A stretch of 64,000 nt of DNA. Source: TOLSYN sp963849065 (GTDB lineage: Bacteria > Acidobacteriota > Terriglobia > Terriglobales > Acidobacteriaceae). The position numbers and the translations under genes are program-made. The notes under the pieces were generated by a model. The model did no database searches. It was given only the letters and a program-made list of their open reading frames with translations, and had not been told where the DNA came from. Positions 19,670-28,697 of the stretch are shown in pieces (the stretch's first letter is position 1; the number at the start of each line of letters is the position of its first letter). The DNA lies in assembly GCA_963849065.1 (NCBI GenBank), contig CAWKFM010000003.1, positions 62,001-126,000 of the forward strand. The letters are read 5' to 3'.

Positions 19670-21324
19670 ATCAGGACGATCTGGCCAATATCGCGGCCCA
19701 GGCCAAACAGAGCGACAGCAGCTACGATCACGTCGTCAAGGTCTGCGTGGCTTCCAGCTGCCTCTCCGCCAACTCCGAGCACGTGAAGACGCTGCTGGAG
19801 CGCGAAGTGAAGCAGCGCGGCCTGGAGAGCTGCTGCAAGGTGAAGGGAGTGGGCTGCATGGGGCTGTGCGCCGCCGGCCCGCTGGTGTCCGCCGACAGCA
19901 ACGAGAAGAGGTTCCAGGGCGTGACCCCGGAAGACGCCGCCGCCATCATCGACAGCGTGGTGGACGATGTGCCCGCCCCCGCCGCGCTGGCGATGGACAG
20001 CAAGCTGGAGTTCTTCGTCAAGCAGAACAAGATCGTGCTCGAAAACTGCGGCGAAATCGACCCCGAGCGGATCGAGGACTATATCTCCGCGGATGGCTAC
20101 GAGGCGCTGTTTCACTGCATCACCCGGCTTGAACCGCTGGGCGTTATCGAGCAGATCACGCGCAGCGGCCTGCGCGGACGCGGCGGCGCCGGATTCCCCA
20201 CCGGGCTTAAATGGATTACGGTGCACAAGGCAGGCGGCGACCGCAAATTCGTCATCTGCAATGCCGACGAGGGCGATCCCGGTGCCTTCATGGACCGCAG
20301 CGTGCTGGAAGGTGATCCGCACCGCGTGCTCGAAGGCATGGCGATTGCCGGCTATGCGGTGGGAGCCCATCGCGGCTTCATCTACTGCCGCGCCGAGTAT
20401 CCGCTGGCGGTCGAGCGGCTGCGCCAGGCGATTCGCCAGGCCGAGAGCCACGGAATGCTGGGCATGAACATCGGCGACACTCACTTCGACTTCAAAGTCG
20501 AAGTCCGGCTAGGCGCGGGCGCCTTCGTCTGCGGCGAGGAGACGGCCCTGATCGCCTCCATCGAGGGCGGGCGCGGCACGCCGCGTCCACGTCCTCCGTT
20601 CCCAGCGCAGACAGGACTGTGGAATGCGCCCACGCTGATCAACAACGTGGAAACCTTCGCCAACGTTGCGCCCATCATCCGCCGCGGCGGCGAATGGTTT
20701 GCCTCCCTCGGCACCGAGAAGAGCAAGGGGACCAAGGTCTTCGCGCTCTCCGGGCGCGTGCAAAACACCGGTGTCATCGAGGTCCCCATGGGCATGACGC
20801 TGCGTGAGATCATCTTCGGGCTGGGCGGAGGAATCCCCGAAGGCCGCCGCTTCAAGGCCGTGCAGTTGGGCGGCCCCTCGGGCGGCTGCGTTCCAGAGCA
20901 GCACCTCGACATCCCGGTGGACTATGACTCGTTGGCCAGCGTCGGCTCCATCATGGGCTCGGGCGGAATGATCGTAATGGATGAAAGTTCCTGCATGGTC
21001 GATGTGGCCAAGTTCTTCATGGATTTCTGCATGTCGGAGTCCTGCGGCAAGTGCGTTCCCTGCCGCGTGGGCACCACCCAGATGCAGAACATCCTGGAGC
21101 GCATTACGGATGGCGGCGCCGGGGAACACGAACTGGCATTGCTGCACCGGCTGGCTGGCATGGTGAAGGCGGCGAGCCTGTGCGGGTTGGGGCAGACGGC
21201 TCCCAATCCCACGCTGACCACCCTGCGATACTTTATGGACGAATATCGCGCGCACATCGAAGAGGGACGCTGCCCGGCCGGGGTCTGCCATCCGGCGAAG
21301 GCGGAAGCGGAGGTGGGCGCGTGA
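19666..21324 (+). CDS. hoxF: Bidirectional hydrogenase diaphorase subunit HoxF (NuoF-like)
   Basis: Encodes 552 residues, the flavoprotein that reduces NAD. An N-terminal thioredoxin-like domain holds cysteines in VCVASSCLSANS and VGCMGLCAAGP. The core has the FMN/NADH site GLRGRGGAGFPTGLKW, ICNADEGDPGAFMDR and a [4Fe-4S] motif SESCGKCVPCRVGTTQM with a distal Cys in SLCGLGQTAPN. It overlaps hoxE and hoxU by four bases each, so the whole set is translationally coupled. Confidence 0.95.
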   Translation: MNQDDLANIAAQAKQSDSSYDHVVKVCVASSCLSANSEHVKTLLEREVKQRGLESCCKVKGVGCMGLCAAGPLVSADSNEKRFQGVTPEDAAAIIDSVVDDVPAPAALAMDSKLEFFVKQNKIVLENCGEIDPERIEDYISADGYEALFHCITRLEPLGVIEQITRSGLRGRGGAGFPTGLKWITVHKAGGDRKFVICNADEGDPGAFMDRSVLEGDPHRVLEGMAIAGYAVGAHRGFIYCRAEYPLAVERLRQAIRQAESHGMLGMNIGDTHFDFKVEVRLGAGAFVCGEETALIASIEGGRGTPRPRPPFPAQTGLWNAPTLINNVETFANVAPIIRRGGEWFASLGTEKSKGTKVFALSGRVQNTGVIEVPMGMTLREIIFGLGGGIPEGRRFKAVQLGGPSGGCVPEQHLDIPVDYDSLASVGSIMGSGGMIVMDESSCMVDVAKFFMDFCMSESCGKCVPCRVGTTQMQNILERITDGGAGEHELALLHRLAGMVKAASLCGLGQTAPNPTLTTLRYFMDEYRAHIEEGRCPAGVCHPAKAEAEVGA

Positions 21325-22043
21325 ACCATCCCGGGCTTGAGATCCGCACCCTGACGATCGACAACCGCGAGTGCGGCGGCCGCTCCGACCAGACCATTCT
21401 GGAGGTGGCCGAAGAGAATGGCATCTTCATTCCGACGCTCTGCCGGCTCGCGGGCTTGAGCAACATCGGCGCCTGCCGCATGTGCCTGGTCGAGGTCAAG
21501 GGCAACAACAAACTGATGCCAGCCTGCGTCACCATCATTCAGGAGGGCATGGAAGTCACGGTCAACTCTCCGCGGCTGGCCGAGTACCGCCAGCTGACCC
21601 TGGAAATGCTGTTCAGCGAACGCAACCATATCTGTTCGGTGTGTGTGACCAACGGCCACTGCGACCTGCAATCGCTGGCGCAGAAGCTGGGCGTCAACCA
21701 CATCACCATCCCTTACCTGCATCCCCTGATGCCGGTCGATGCCTCGCACCCGCGCTTCATTGCCGACCACAACCGCTGCATCCTATGCACACGCTGCATA
21801 CGGGTTTGCCAGGAGATCGAAGGCGCACGCACCTGGGACATGATGGGCCGCGGCACCAAGGCCAGGGTGATCACGGACCTGAATCGTCCGTGGGGCGAGA
21901 GCGAGAGCTGCACCGGCTGCGGCAAATGCGTGCAGGTATGTCCCACCGGCGCACTGAGCGATAAGGGACAGGCCGCCGGCGAGATGCTCAAGCGCCGCGC
22001 CTTTTTGCCCTACTTGAACATGATGCGGGAGGTGGGCAAATGA
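21321..22043 (+). CDS. hoxU: Bidirectional hydrogenase diaphorase subunit HoxU
   Basis: Encodes 240 residues from a GTG at 21321 that overlaps the hoxF stop (GTGA). It carries an N-terminal [2Fe-2S] ferredoxin domain (PTLCRLAGLSNIGACRMC), a NuoG-type HxxxCxxCxxxGxC site (HICSVCVTNGHC) and two [4Fe-4S] sites (CILCTRCIRVCQ and CTGCGKCVQVCP). It passes electrons between HoxF and the hydrogenase small subunit HoxY. Longer in-frame openings upstream lie inside hoxF and are rejected. Confidence 0.95.
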   Translation: MNHPGLEIRTLTIDNRECGGRSDQTILEVAEENGIFIPTLCRLAGLSNIGACRMCLVEVKGNNKLMPACVTIIQEGMEVTVNSPRLAEYRQLTLEMLFSERNHICSVCVTNGHCDLQSLAQKLGVNHITIPYLHPLMPVDASHPRFIADHNRCILCTRCIRVCQEIEGARTWDMMGRGTKARVITDLNRPWGESESCTGCGKCVQVCPTGALSDKGQAAGEMLKRRAFLPYLNMMREVGK

Positions 22044-22603
22044 GCGAAGTAACGCAGAGCGAAGTGACTCCGAGCAAAGCGCGAGTGGCAACGGTTTGGC
22101 TGGACGGATGCTCGGGCTGCCACATGTCTCTACTGGACATGGACGAGCGGCTAATTCTGCTCGGGGAAAAAATTGAGCTCGTCTACAGCCCGCTGGTGGA
22201 CGCCAAGCAGTTTCCCGAGAATGTGGATGTGGCCCTGGTCGAGGGCTCGGTGAGCACAGATGAGGACCTGCACAAGATCAAGCTCATCCGCAAGAATTCC
22301 AAGGTTCTGGTGTCGCTGGGCGACTGCGCGGTGACCGGCAACATCCCCTCCATGCGTACGCTGTTTCCGCTGGCCAAGGTGATGGAGCGCGTCTACGTGG
22401 AGAACTCCACCATCAACTGCCACGCGCCCACTAAGAACGTGCCCAAGCTGCTGGAGCGAGTGCGCCCGTTGCACGAGGTGGTGGCCGTGGACATCTACTT
22501 GCCAGGCTGCCCGCCTTCGGCCGACAACATTTTCCATGTGATCAGCGAACTGCTGGAAGGGCGCATGCCGGAGATGGATTCCAGCACGCGCTTCGGATCC
22601 TAG
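22040..22603 (+). CDS. hoxY: NiFe hydrogenase small subunit HoxY
   Basis: Encodes 187 residues, the short small subunit typical of group 3 hydrogenases with a single proximal [4Fe-4S] cluster. Ligand cysteines lie in LDGCSGCHMSLLD, GDCAVTGNIPSMR and LPGCPPSADN. There is no twin-arginine signal, so the enzyme is cytoplasmic. It overlaps hoxU and precedes hoxH by seven bases. Confidence 0.95.
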   Translation: MSEVTQSEVTPSKARVATVWLDGCSGCHMSLLDMDERLILLGEKIELVYSPLVDAKQFPENVDVALVEGSVSTDEDLHKIKLIRKNSKVLVSLGDCAVTGNIPSMRTLFPLAKVMERVYVENSTINCHAPTKNVPKLLERVRPLHEVVAVDIYLPGCPPSADNIFHVISELLEGRMPEMDSSTRFGS

Positions 22604-22610
22604 GAGCTGT

Positions 22611-24029
22611 ATGCCGACACTGACGATCGATCCCGTTACCCGTATCGAGGGCCACGCCCGCATCACGTTGCAGCTGGACGAGCAGGGAGAGGTGCAGGAC
22701 GCGCGCTTCCATGTGACCCAGGTGCGCGGCTTTGAAAAGCTCTGCGAAGGACGTCCCTTCACCGAGATGCCGGCGCTGATGGCGCGCATCTGCGGCATCT
22801 GTCCCACCAGCCACCTGCTGGCCTCCAGCAAGGCCTGCGATGAGATCATGGCGGTGCGCATCCCGGAGACGGCGGAGAAGCTGCGCCGCATCATGAACCT
22901 GGCGCAGATCATTCAGTCCCACGCGCTCAGCTTCTTCTATCTCTCGTCGCCGGACTTTCTGTTGGGGATGGACGCCGATCCGGAGGAGCGCAACATCTTG
23001 GGCGTGGTGCGCAAGCATCCGGCGATGGCGCGCGACGGCATCAAGCTGCGCCAGTTCGGACAGCGCGTGCTGGAGAGTCTGGGCGGCAAGCGGATTCACC
23101 CAGGCTGGATCGTGCCCGGCGGCGTGAGCCATCCGCTGGAGGCCGCGCAGCGCGACCAGATTCTGGCCGAGCTTCCCGAAGCCATCCGCATCACGCGCGC
23201 CACGCTGCACTGGTTCAAATCACAGATTGAAAGCTTCCACGCCGAAGTGCGCTCGTTCGCCAATTTTCCCTCGCTGTTCATGGCCTTGGCTAACGACGGC
23301 AACCAGCTGGCGGCCTACAGCGGCTGGCTGCGCTTCATGGACGCCAACCTGAACATCGTGGCCGACCACATCACCGGCCTCGATTACCAGAACTACATCG
23401 GCGAATCCAGCAACGACGACTCGTATCTGAAATCCACCTACTTCAAGCCGCTCGGGCTGGCCGCGGGAATGTATCGCGTAGGACCGCTGGCGCGGCTGAA
23501 CATGTGCCGGTCGGCGGGAACCCCGCAGGCCGACGAGGAGATGGCGGAGTTCCGCGAGCTGGAACACCACTCGGTTCTCAGCTCTTTCTACTACCACTAT
23601 GCACGGCTGATCGAGATCCTGTTCTCGCTGGAGCGCATGGAAACCCTGCTGCGCGATCCGGAAATTCTGGGCAAGAATGTGCGCGCGCATGCCTCGCCCA
23701 ACAACTTCGAGGGCGTGGGCATCCTGGAAGCGCCGCGGGGCACGCTGATTCATCACTACCGCATCGACCAGAACGGATTGATCGAGTCGGCCAACCTGGT
23801 GATTGCAACCGGCCACAACAATCTTGCGATCAACCGTGGCGTTCTGCAGGTGGCGCGGCAGTTCGTGCGCGGCAACACGCTGGAGCAGGGCATGCTGAAT
23901 CGCGTGGAAGCCGTGGTGCGCGCCTTCGATCCCTGCCTGAGCTGCTCTACCCACGCCGCGGGCCAGATGCCTCTGCTGATCGAGCTAATGGGCGCCGATG
24001 GCACGGTATTGGACCGGCTGCGCCGGTAG
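22611..24029 (+). CDS. hoxH: NiFe hydrogenase large subunit HoxH
   Basis: Encodes 472 residues carrying the NiFe active site. The two ligand pairs are RICGICPTSH near residue 61 and DPCLSCSTH near residue 443. About 24 residues follow the second motif, a C-terminal extension that a maturation protease must remove; the adjacent hoxW is the obvious candidate. Sequence and partners indicate a group 3d, NAD-linked, bidirectional enzyme that can oxidise hydrogen or dispose of excess reductant. Confidence 0.96.
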   Translation: MPTLTIDPVTRIEGHARITLQLDEQGEVQDARFHVTQVRGFEKLCEGRPFTEMPALMARICGICPTSHLLASSKACDEIMAVRIPETAEKLRRIMNLAQIIQSHALSFFYLSSPDFLLGMDADPEERNILGVVRKHPAMARDGIKLRQFGQRVLESLGGKRIHPGWIVPGGVSHPLEAAQRDQILAELPEAIRITRATLHWFKSQIESFHAEVRSFANFPSLFMALANDGNQLAAYSGWLRFMDANLNIVADHITGLDYQNYIGESSNDDSYLKSTYFKPLGLAAGMYRVGPLARLNMCRSAGTPQADEEMAEFRELEHHSVLSSFYYHYARLIEILFSLERMETLLRDPEILGKNVRAHASPNNFEGVGILEAPRGTLIHHYRIDQNGLIESANLVIATGHNNLAINRGVLQVARQFVRGNTLEQGMLNRVEAVVRAFDPCLSCSTHAAGQMPLLIELMGADGTVLDRLRR

Positions 24030-24035
24030 CGCTGC

Positions 24036-24530
24036 ATGTCAGGCGATCCGCGCGTGCTGCTGATTGGATATGGCAACGTCCTGCGCGGCGACGATGCGCT
24101 GGGCCCGATGGCCGTAGAGCGCTTGCGCTCCGTGTTGACCGGCAGCGCGACAGACGTAGAGTTACTGAGCTGCCATCAACTGGCTCCCGAGCTGGCCGAG
24201 CAGCTTGCACACTGCAAGCTTGCACTCTTTGTGGACGCGGTGGACTGCGGCGAGCCGGGCACGGTGCGCGTGCAACAGCTGTCTCCCGAGGCAGGGGATG
24301 CCAACAGCTTCACACACCACGTCCAACCCGCGTCGCTGCTTGCGCTGGCTCGCGAACTCTATGGACGCGCGCCCGAGGCACTGCTGGTGACCGGCTCAGG
24401 CGCAACGTTTGACGGACGCGAGAGCCTTAGCGAGCAGGGCCGCAAAGCACTGCATGAAATCTGCCGCCTCGTTCCGCAACTGATTGTGGATTTCCGCGCG
24501 CACGGTGATGTGATGGCGATGAAGGAGTGA
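24036..24530 (+). CDS. hoxW: Hydrogenase maturation protease HoxW
   Basis: Encodes 164 residues of the HyaD/HoxW/HycI endopeptidase family. The nickel-sensing residues are present: GNVLRGDDALGP near the N-terminus, FVDAVDCG near residue 65 and a His in THHVQPAS. It should cleave the C-terminal tail of HoxH after nickel insertion. Six bases separate it from hoxH. Confidence 0.93.
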   Translation: MSGDPRVLLIGYGNVLRGDDALGPMAVERLRSVLTGSATDVELLSCHQLAPELAEQLAHCKLALFVDAVDCGEPGTVRVQQLSPEAGDANSFTHHVQPASLLALARELYGRAPEALLVTGSGATFDGRESLSEQGRKALHEICRLVPQLIVDFRAHGDVMAMKE

Positions 24531-24650
24531 AAAGATGGCGCAGGCCGAGTTTGTATTCCGGTCAACAGCCGTTTCGTTTGCTATCAATAGGTTTTGCAGA
24601 TCCAGCAGCACAGCACATTATGACCAGAATGCAATTGGCGAACTGGGCAC

Positions 24651-24679
24651 TTGTCAGGTCGAACCCTTCTCCGTAAGAT
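24651..24679 (+). promoter_or_regulatory. Sigma-70-like promoter for the receiver-like gene
   Basis: TTGTCA (24651-24656) and TAAGAT (24674-24679) are spaced by 17 bases; the start codon at 24756 lies about 70 bases beyond the expected transcription start. Confidence 0.55.
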
Positions 24680-24755
24680 TCGGGCACTGGTTTGTGAACG
24701 TCTGGTGACAGACAGCCACGCAGTTTGCCTTGACGAAGAAACAGAGCCCCTGACG

Positions 24756-25175
24756 ATGACGGTAAAAAAGACCATTCTCTGCGTGGACGACGAGCAGAAC
24801 CTGTCCATCCATAAACTCACCCTCGAGACCCGCGGCTACCGCGTGTTGACATGCAATACAGCGGCCGAGGCCTTCAACATTATCTCCCGATGTGGGGTGG
24901 ACTTGGTGTTAAGCAACGTGGATCTTCCCGATGCGCCCTCCCCCGAACTGGTCCGCCGCATCAAGGCCCTCAGCGCGGATATTCCGATAGTGCTGCTGAG
25001 CTCCCGTATGCGGATCTTCCATACCGACGCACCGGTGGATCTGCTGTTGAGAAAAGGCACGTATGCGCAGGCTGAGCTGTTGGAGCGCCTGCGGCTATTG
25101 TTGACGAAGCGCCGCGGCCCCCGGCGTACAGCCACATCTCCGGCAGCCATCGAACAGCGCGCTTCCGCTTGCTAA
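24756..25175 (+). CDS. Receiver-domain protein lacking the phospho-acceptor Asp
   Basis: Encodes 139 residues with a single CheY-like fold. The acidic pair (LCVDDEQNL), the Thr/Ser strand (IPIVLLSS) and the Lys (LLRKGTY) are present, but the strand that should carry the phosphorylated Asp reads DLVLSNVDLP: the acceptor is Asn. It is therefore probably a pseudo-receiver that acts by binding rather than by phosphotransfer. No kinase or output domain is adjacent. ATG 24756 is chosen because the fold begins there and a promoter lies at the right distance. Confidence 0.8.
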   Translation: MTVKKTILCVDDEQNLSIHKLTLETRGYRVLTCNTAAEAFNIISRCGVDLVLSNVDLPDAPSPELVRRIKALSADIPIVLLSSRMRIFHTDAPVDLLLRKGTYAQAELLERLRLLLTKRRGPRRTATSPAAIEQRASAC

Positions 25176-25219
25176 CCCGGTTGGCTGCGTCCGCTCGTGT
25201 AAAATGGACGTAGAGACCT

Positions 25220-25951
25220 ATGGCAGCGATTATTCAAGTCGAGAATGTCAGCAAGACCTATCGCATCGGGAAAGTGGACGTGCCGGCGGTGCGCGGCGTC
25301 TCCTTCGAGGTGGACAAAGGAGAATTTCTCAGCGTGGTGGGCCCATCGGGCAGCGGCAAGTCCACCCTCTTTTACATTCTCGGCGGACTGGCGCAGGCCG
25401 ACTCCGGCCGCGTGCTCGTCGATGGCACCGACTTTGCCCGCACCTCGGACTCCGAGAGAACGCTACTGCGGCGGCGCAAGATCGGCTTCGTGTTCCAGAA
25501 GTTCAATCTGCTTCCGACCCTCACCGCCCGCGACAATATCAGGATCGCCCTCGACATCGCCGGCGAAAGCGCCAACCACGATGACGAATACTTCCGCTAT
25601 ATCACCCAACTGCTCGGCATCGACAAGCGCCTCGATCACCGCCCCAGCGAGTTGAGTGGCGGCGAGCAGCAACGCGTGGCCCTGGCGCGTGCCCTCATTA
25701 ATAAACCGGCCATCGTGCTGGCCGACGAGCCCACCGGAAATCTCGATACGCAGAATTCCAACGTGGTTCTGGATATGTTGCAACGCTCCAACCGGGAGCT
25801 GGGCCAGACCGTGCTGATGATTACCCACAACCCAGAAGCGGCAAACTACGGCAACCGCATCCTGCACTTCCGCGACGGTCAGGTGGTCGCACCGGAGTTG
25901 GACCCGCAGTGGACCGGTGCCCTGCACGAAGCGCCGCACGGCGGTCAGTAA
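25220..25951 (+). CDS. ABC transporter ATP-binding protein (MacB/LolD type)
   Basis: Encodes 243 residues with Walker A GPSGSGKST near residue 42, Q-loop VFQKFNLLP, signature LSGGEQQR, Walker B IVLADEPTGNLD and the H-loop MITHNP. The DEPTGNLDT phrase is characteristic of the MacB/LolD/FtsE branch used for lipoprotein release or export of peptides and drugs. No permease gene is next to it, so its partner is encoded elsewhere. It is the last protein gene before the tRNA pair. Confidence 0.92.
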   Translation: MAAIIQVENVSKTYRIGKVDVPAVRGVSFEVDKGEFLSVVGPSGSGKSTLFYILGGLAQADSGRVLVDGTDFARTSDSERTLLRRRKIGFVFQKFNLLPTLTARDNIRIALDIAGESANHDDEYFRYITQLLGIDKRLDHRPSELSGGEQQRVALARALINKPAIVLADEPTGNLDTQNSNVVLDMLQRSNRELGQTVLMITHNPEAANYGNRILHFRDGQVVAPELDPQWTGALHEAPHGGQ

Positions 25952-25988
25952 ATATGCGGATGTCCACAGCTTAGCGCCCTAGCCCGGT

Positions 25989-26017
25989 TTGACAGAGCAA
26001 AGTGCTTTGTCTAAGAT
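25989..26017 (+). promoter_or_regulatory. Promoter of tRNA-Gly
   Basis: Perfect -35 TTGACA (25989-25994), 17-base spacer and TAAGAT (26012-26017), placing the transcript start just before the tRNA at 26029. Confidence 0.75.
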
Positions 26018-26028
26018 AAAACAGTCGA

Positions 26029-26103
<75 letters not shown>

Positions 26104-26114
26104 GTAATTTCTAG

Positions 26115-26140
26115 AAACCCTCGCCTGCGCGCGAGGGTTT
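26115..26140 (+). terminator. Hairpin after tRNA-Gly
   Basis: AAACCCTCGC and GCGAGGGTTT form a perfect 10-bp stem around a 6-base loop, 11 bases after the tRNA-Gly CCA. The T run is short, so termination may be partial and allow read-through into tRNA-Cys, which has no clear promoter of its own. Confidence 0.75.
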
Positions 26141-26197
26141 GCCGTGAGGGGCGCCTGCTCCTCGATTTTGTCCAGTCTTGCAGGATTCGCTGGAAGG

Positions 26198-26272
<75 letters not shown>

Positions 26273-26356
26273 AAATTCTCCCGCAAATAACTGAAAGTGA
26301 ATGCTTTCCAGAATTTCTCATGATCGGCCTCGTTGTGGCTGAATGGGGAAAAATTG

Positions 26357-26404
26357 GCCAAAATCAGGCACATTTTGGCTCGAAAGCGGACAAAAAGCGG
26401 ACAA
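26357..26404. repeat. Inverted and tandem repeats at the island's attachment region
   Basis: GCCAAAAT (26357-26364) and ATTTTGGC (26372-26379) form a perfect inverted repeat; directly after it the 11-base unit AAAGCGGACAA occurs twice in tandem (26383-26393 and 26394-26404). They lie between tRNA-Cys and the integrase stop, where integrase arm-binding sites are usually found. That role is inferred. Confidence 0.6.
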
Positions 26405-26417
26405 TGCTTTTTGCCCC

Positions 26418-27533
26418 TTAATTTTTGCGGGTTCCCTCACCTTGAGGTGCGAATTCGTCAGTATCCATGAGGGTTTGCTCATACTTCAGCATCGCTTGCC
26501 GCTTGTGTTCAGCCGTGGGGTGGACATACCGCTGGACGATCCGGATGGAGCTGTGGCCGAGGATTGCCGCCAGCGTAGCCAGATCGACCCCAGCTTGGGC
26601 AAGTCTGGTTGCAAAGGTATGACGGAAGTCGTAGAGCACGAAATCGAGAGCCTTGAGGCCCTTCTTCTTGTCCACCTTGATGGCAGCATCGTGCCCCCGA
26701 TTGAGACGCACGATGTGCTTTCCTGGCTTTGTAGGGGATGGAAATATCCAAGGCGAGTCCTTCTTCTTGGGGTTCTTTTCCATGCGACGGGCAAGGATCG
26801 ACTTGCTCTCAGCCGTCAGGTCGAGCGTCCGCCTCGCCGCCTTGGATTTTCCTTGCCTGATATGGAGCTGTCCCCGTTCGAGGTCTATGTCTGCCTTGCC
26901 GAGGGACAGGACCTCCTCCGGACGCATACCCTGATTCCGCATCAGCCTCGCCAAATCCCAGAGATTCTTGTTTTTCGCGGCTCGCAGGAAGTAGTCCTTC
27001 TCTTCCGCTGCGGTTATTACGTGCATCCTGACCGCATCAGCATCAGACGGAATCTTGACGTTGCGAACGGGATTCTCTCGATGCCACCGTTGCTTGATTG
27101 CATATCGGAAGAACTTCGACAGTGCGTGAAGGTCATGCCGCAGAGTGATGTCGCGAACTTCATGCTCAGTGACTCGCCACGCCTTAAACGCTTCTACCCT
27201 GCCCTCATGAATCAGCGACACCGACTCCCTGCCAAAGAACATCTTTAGGCTCGTGAAGCTGGTCTCGATTCTCAGGAAGCTATTGGGGTGCGACCTGTGC
27301 TCCACCTTCACCCAGTCCAAGAAATCAGTGGCGGCGTCACTGAATTCGCGTACGACCATGTGCCGGGACGGATTTCGTCCCTCAGCCAAGGCAATGCGAT
27401 GCTCAGCCTCGAGTTGCTTCGCTCGCGTCTCGTTTTGTTTCGTGGCGGCCAAGTCTGTCTTTCCGTTGTACTCCTTGCCTGCTACCTTGAAGCGGTAACT
27501 CCACTTCCCGCATCGCTTTCTCAGCGGCATCAC
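26418..27533 (-). CDS. int: Tyrosine recombinase (phage/island integrase)
   Basis: Encodes 371 residues. It has an N-terminal arm-binding domain, a SAM-like core-binding domain and a catalytic domain with Arg204 (MRPEEVLSLG), Lys229, the box YDFRHTFATRL (301-311; Tyr replaces the first His of the usual HxxRH), His327 in LGHSS and the nucleophile Tyr336 (RYVHP). The gene faces tRNA-Cys with its 3' end, the normal layout for tRNA-targeting integrases. The start codons ATG 27533 and ATG 27530 are adjacent; the first lies within the excisionase-like gene. Confidence 0.94.
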   Translation of the reverse strand: MMPLRKRCGKWSYRFKVAGKEYNGKTDLAATKQNETRAKQLEAEHRIALAEGRNPSRHMVVREFSDAATDFLDWVKVEHRSHPNSFLRIETSFTSLKMFFGRESVSLIHEGRVEAFKAWRVTEHEVRDITLRHDLHALSKFFRYAIKQRWHRENPVRNVKIPSDADAVRMHVITAAEEKDYFLRAAKNKNLWDLARLMRNQGMRPEEVLSLGKADIDLERGQLHIRQGKSKAARRTLDLTAESKSILARRMEKNPKKKDSPWIFPSPTKPGKHIVRLNRGHDAAIKVDKKKGLKALDFVLYDFRHTFATRLAQAGVDLATLAAILGHSSIRIVQRYVHPTAEHKRQAMLKYEQTLMDTDEFAPQGEGTRKN

Positions 27534-27795
27534 TTGTCTCCTGTAGTCTCGTTTCCAGCCATGCGTCCACCCGATCTTTCGGATACCAGATTCGTCGCCC
27601 CACCTTGAGGTAGGCGGGGCCCCTCCGCTGGCATCTCCAATCTGCTAGAGTCGCTGGCGATAAGCCCAAGTTCTGTGCCAGTTCCTCAGGCGAGATCAAA
27701 CTATCAGGCAACACGAATAGACCTCGACCCAGTTTCCCCGCACCGGATGGCGGCTTTATGTTGAGCGGCTCAGAGGGACCGAACCTCGTTTCCAT
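27403..27795 (-). CDS. AlpA/excisionase-like helix-turn-helix protein
   Basis: Encodes 130 residues from ATG 27795 (a GTG at 27843 is possible). The phrase LISPEELAQNLGLSPATLAD followed by GPAYLKVGRRIWYPKDRVDAWLE is the winged-helix domain of AlpA/MerR-like excisionases that help the integrase remove an element. The last 43 codons overlap the integrase gene out of frame by about 131 bases, unusual in extent; the overlapping tail (rich in charged residues) may be dispensable or the frame may have lost its original stop. Confidence 0.75.
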   Translation of the reverse strand: METRFGPSEPLNIKPPSGAGKLGRGLFVLPDSLISPEELAQNLGLSPATLADWRCQRRGPAYLKVGRRIWYPKDRVDAWLETRLQETSDAAEKAMREVELPLQGSRQGVQRKDRLGRHETKRDASEATRG

Positions 27796-28112
27796 TGGTG
27801 GTGCCAACGACGCACCTACGACTGCTCCGCATCTGTGGTTCACGCTGCTGACGACTTCTTTCGCTTTCGTGTGCGTGGCAAGTCCTTACCATCCTTTCCG
27901 AAGGTTTTCTGAACTTCACAATTTGTTTTGTGACAGCTGTAGCCCGTTTGAACTGAACCACGCGCGGAGATTTCGTCTCACACTCGTTCCAGATTGCGCC
28001 AGGAGGGCAAGGGACCGAGGAAGGAATCGTGGCGCCCACTGGCAATGACCGCCCACGATAGGAGCCTTGGGGTGCGGCCTCTGTGGTATTTTGCATTGCT
28101 GCGGCAGTTGCG
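27796..28112. other. Non-coding gap in the island
   Basis: I see no convincing gene here. A minus-strand opening to 28096 exists but lacks a ribosome-binding site, has no recognisable domain and runs into the excisionase gene. Confidence 0.4.
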
Positions 28113-28310
28113 CTAATGATCGCCGTGTCTATCAGCCTTTCCGTCGTTTCCGGCCGCTAAGTGCACAAAGCTGGCCTGCGTTCTGGCGTGCGATGCCCTG
28201 CACCGCACCCCGTCTAGGTGCACGATGACGAGCCCCAGACACGTCCAGAAAGCCATTGAGATCAGCAGGCCAAGCAAGATTCCCTTAGCCGGCGCTAACG
28301 AATCGAACAT
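28113..28310 (-). CDS. Small single-helix membrane protein
   Basis: Encodes 65 residues from ATG 28310, which has an excellent GTGAGGAGG ribosome-binding site. A hydrophobic helix (GILLGLLISMAFWTCLGLVIV, about residues 9-29) is followed by a basic, His-rich tail. It begins ten bases after the preceding Cys-rich gene, so the two form an operon. Family not recognised. Confidence 0.65.
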   Translation of the reverse strand: MFDSLAPAKGILLGLLISMAFWTCLGLVIVHLDGVRCRASHARTQASFVHLAAGNDGKADRHGDH

Positions 28311-28320
28311 TTCGTCCTCC

Positions 28321-28659
28321 TCACCCGGCTGGATCAGAGAGCACCTCTGGAATGATCGCATCGCCATCTTCCTGGGTCCGCCGCCGCACTAGCCGCGGTG
28401 GCGCCTCCGGCACAAATGCGCGCTGGTCCCCGCACCTTCCGCGCGCCTGCTTGTTGGTGATGAAAGAGTGAACCGTGGTCTCGAACGTCCCGATCGCTTC
28501 ACGCGGTGTGAGACAGGCCCGATATGCTTGGAAGAGTCCATAACACTCCTGACATCCCCCCTTGATACCCGCTTGCTCGTCCTTCGCGGGGTTGTAGGCT
28601 GGATGGCGGGAACATCGCCCACTGATTCGATACACAACCCGAAACGCCACCTTGACCAT
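28321..28659 (-). CDS. Cys-rich small protein
   Basis: Encodes 112 residues from ATG 28659, with GAGAGGAAATTT as ribosome-binding region. The N-terminal half holds CSRHPAYNP and CQECYGLFQAYRAC, which could bind a metal ion; the C-terminal half is basic and Pro-rich. A minus-strand TATAAT (28698-28703) lies at promoter distance. Family not recognised. Confidence 0.6.
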   Translation of the reverse strand: MVKVAFRVVYRISGRCSRHPAYNPAKDEQAGIKGGCQECYGLFQAYRACLTPREAIGTFETTVHSFITNKQARGRCGDQRAFVPEAPPRLVRRRTQEDGDAIIPEVLSDPAG

Positions 28660-28697
28660 AAATTTCCTCTCGGTTGGAAAACATACCATACATAGTC

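Noticed and set aside
27770..28096. A 108-codon minus-strand opening upstream of the excisionase
   Set aside because: No ribosome-binding site, no domain, and it overlaps the excisionase start.
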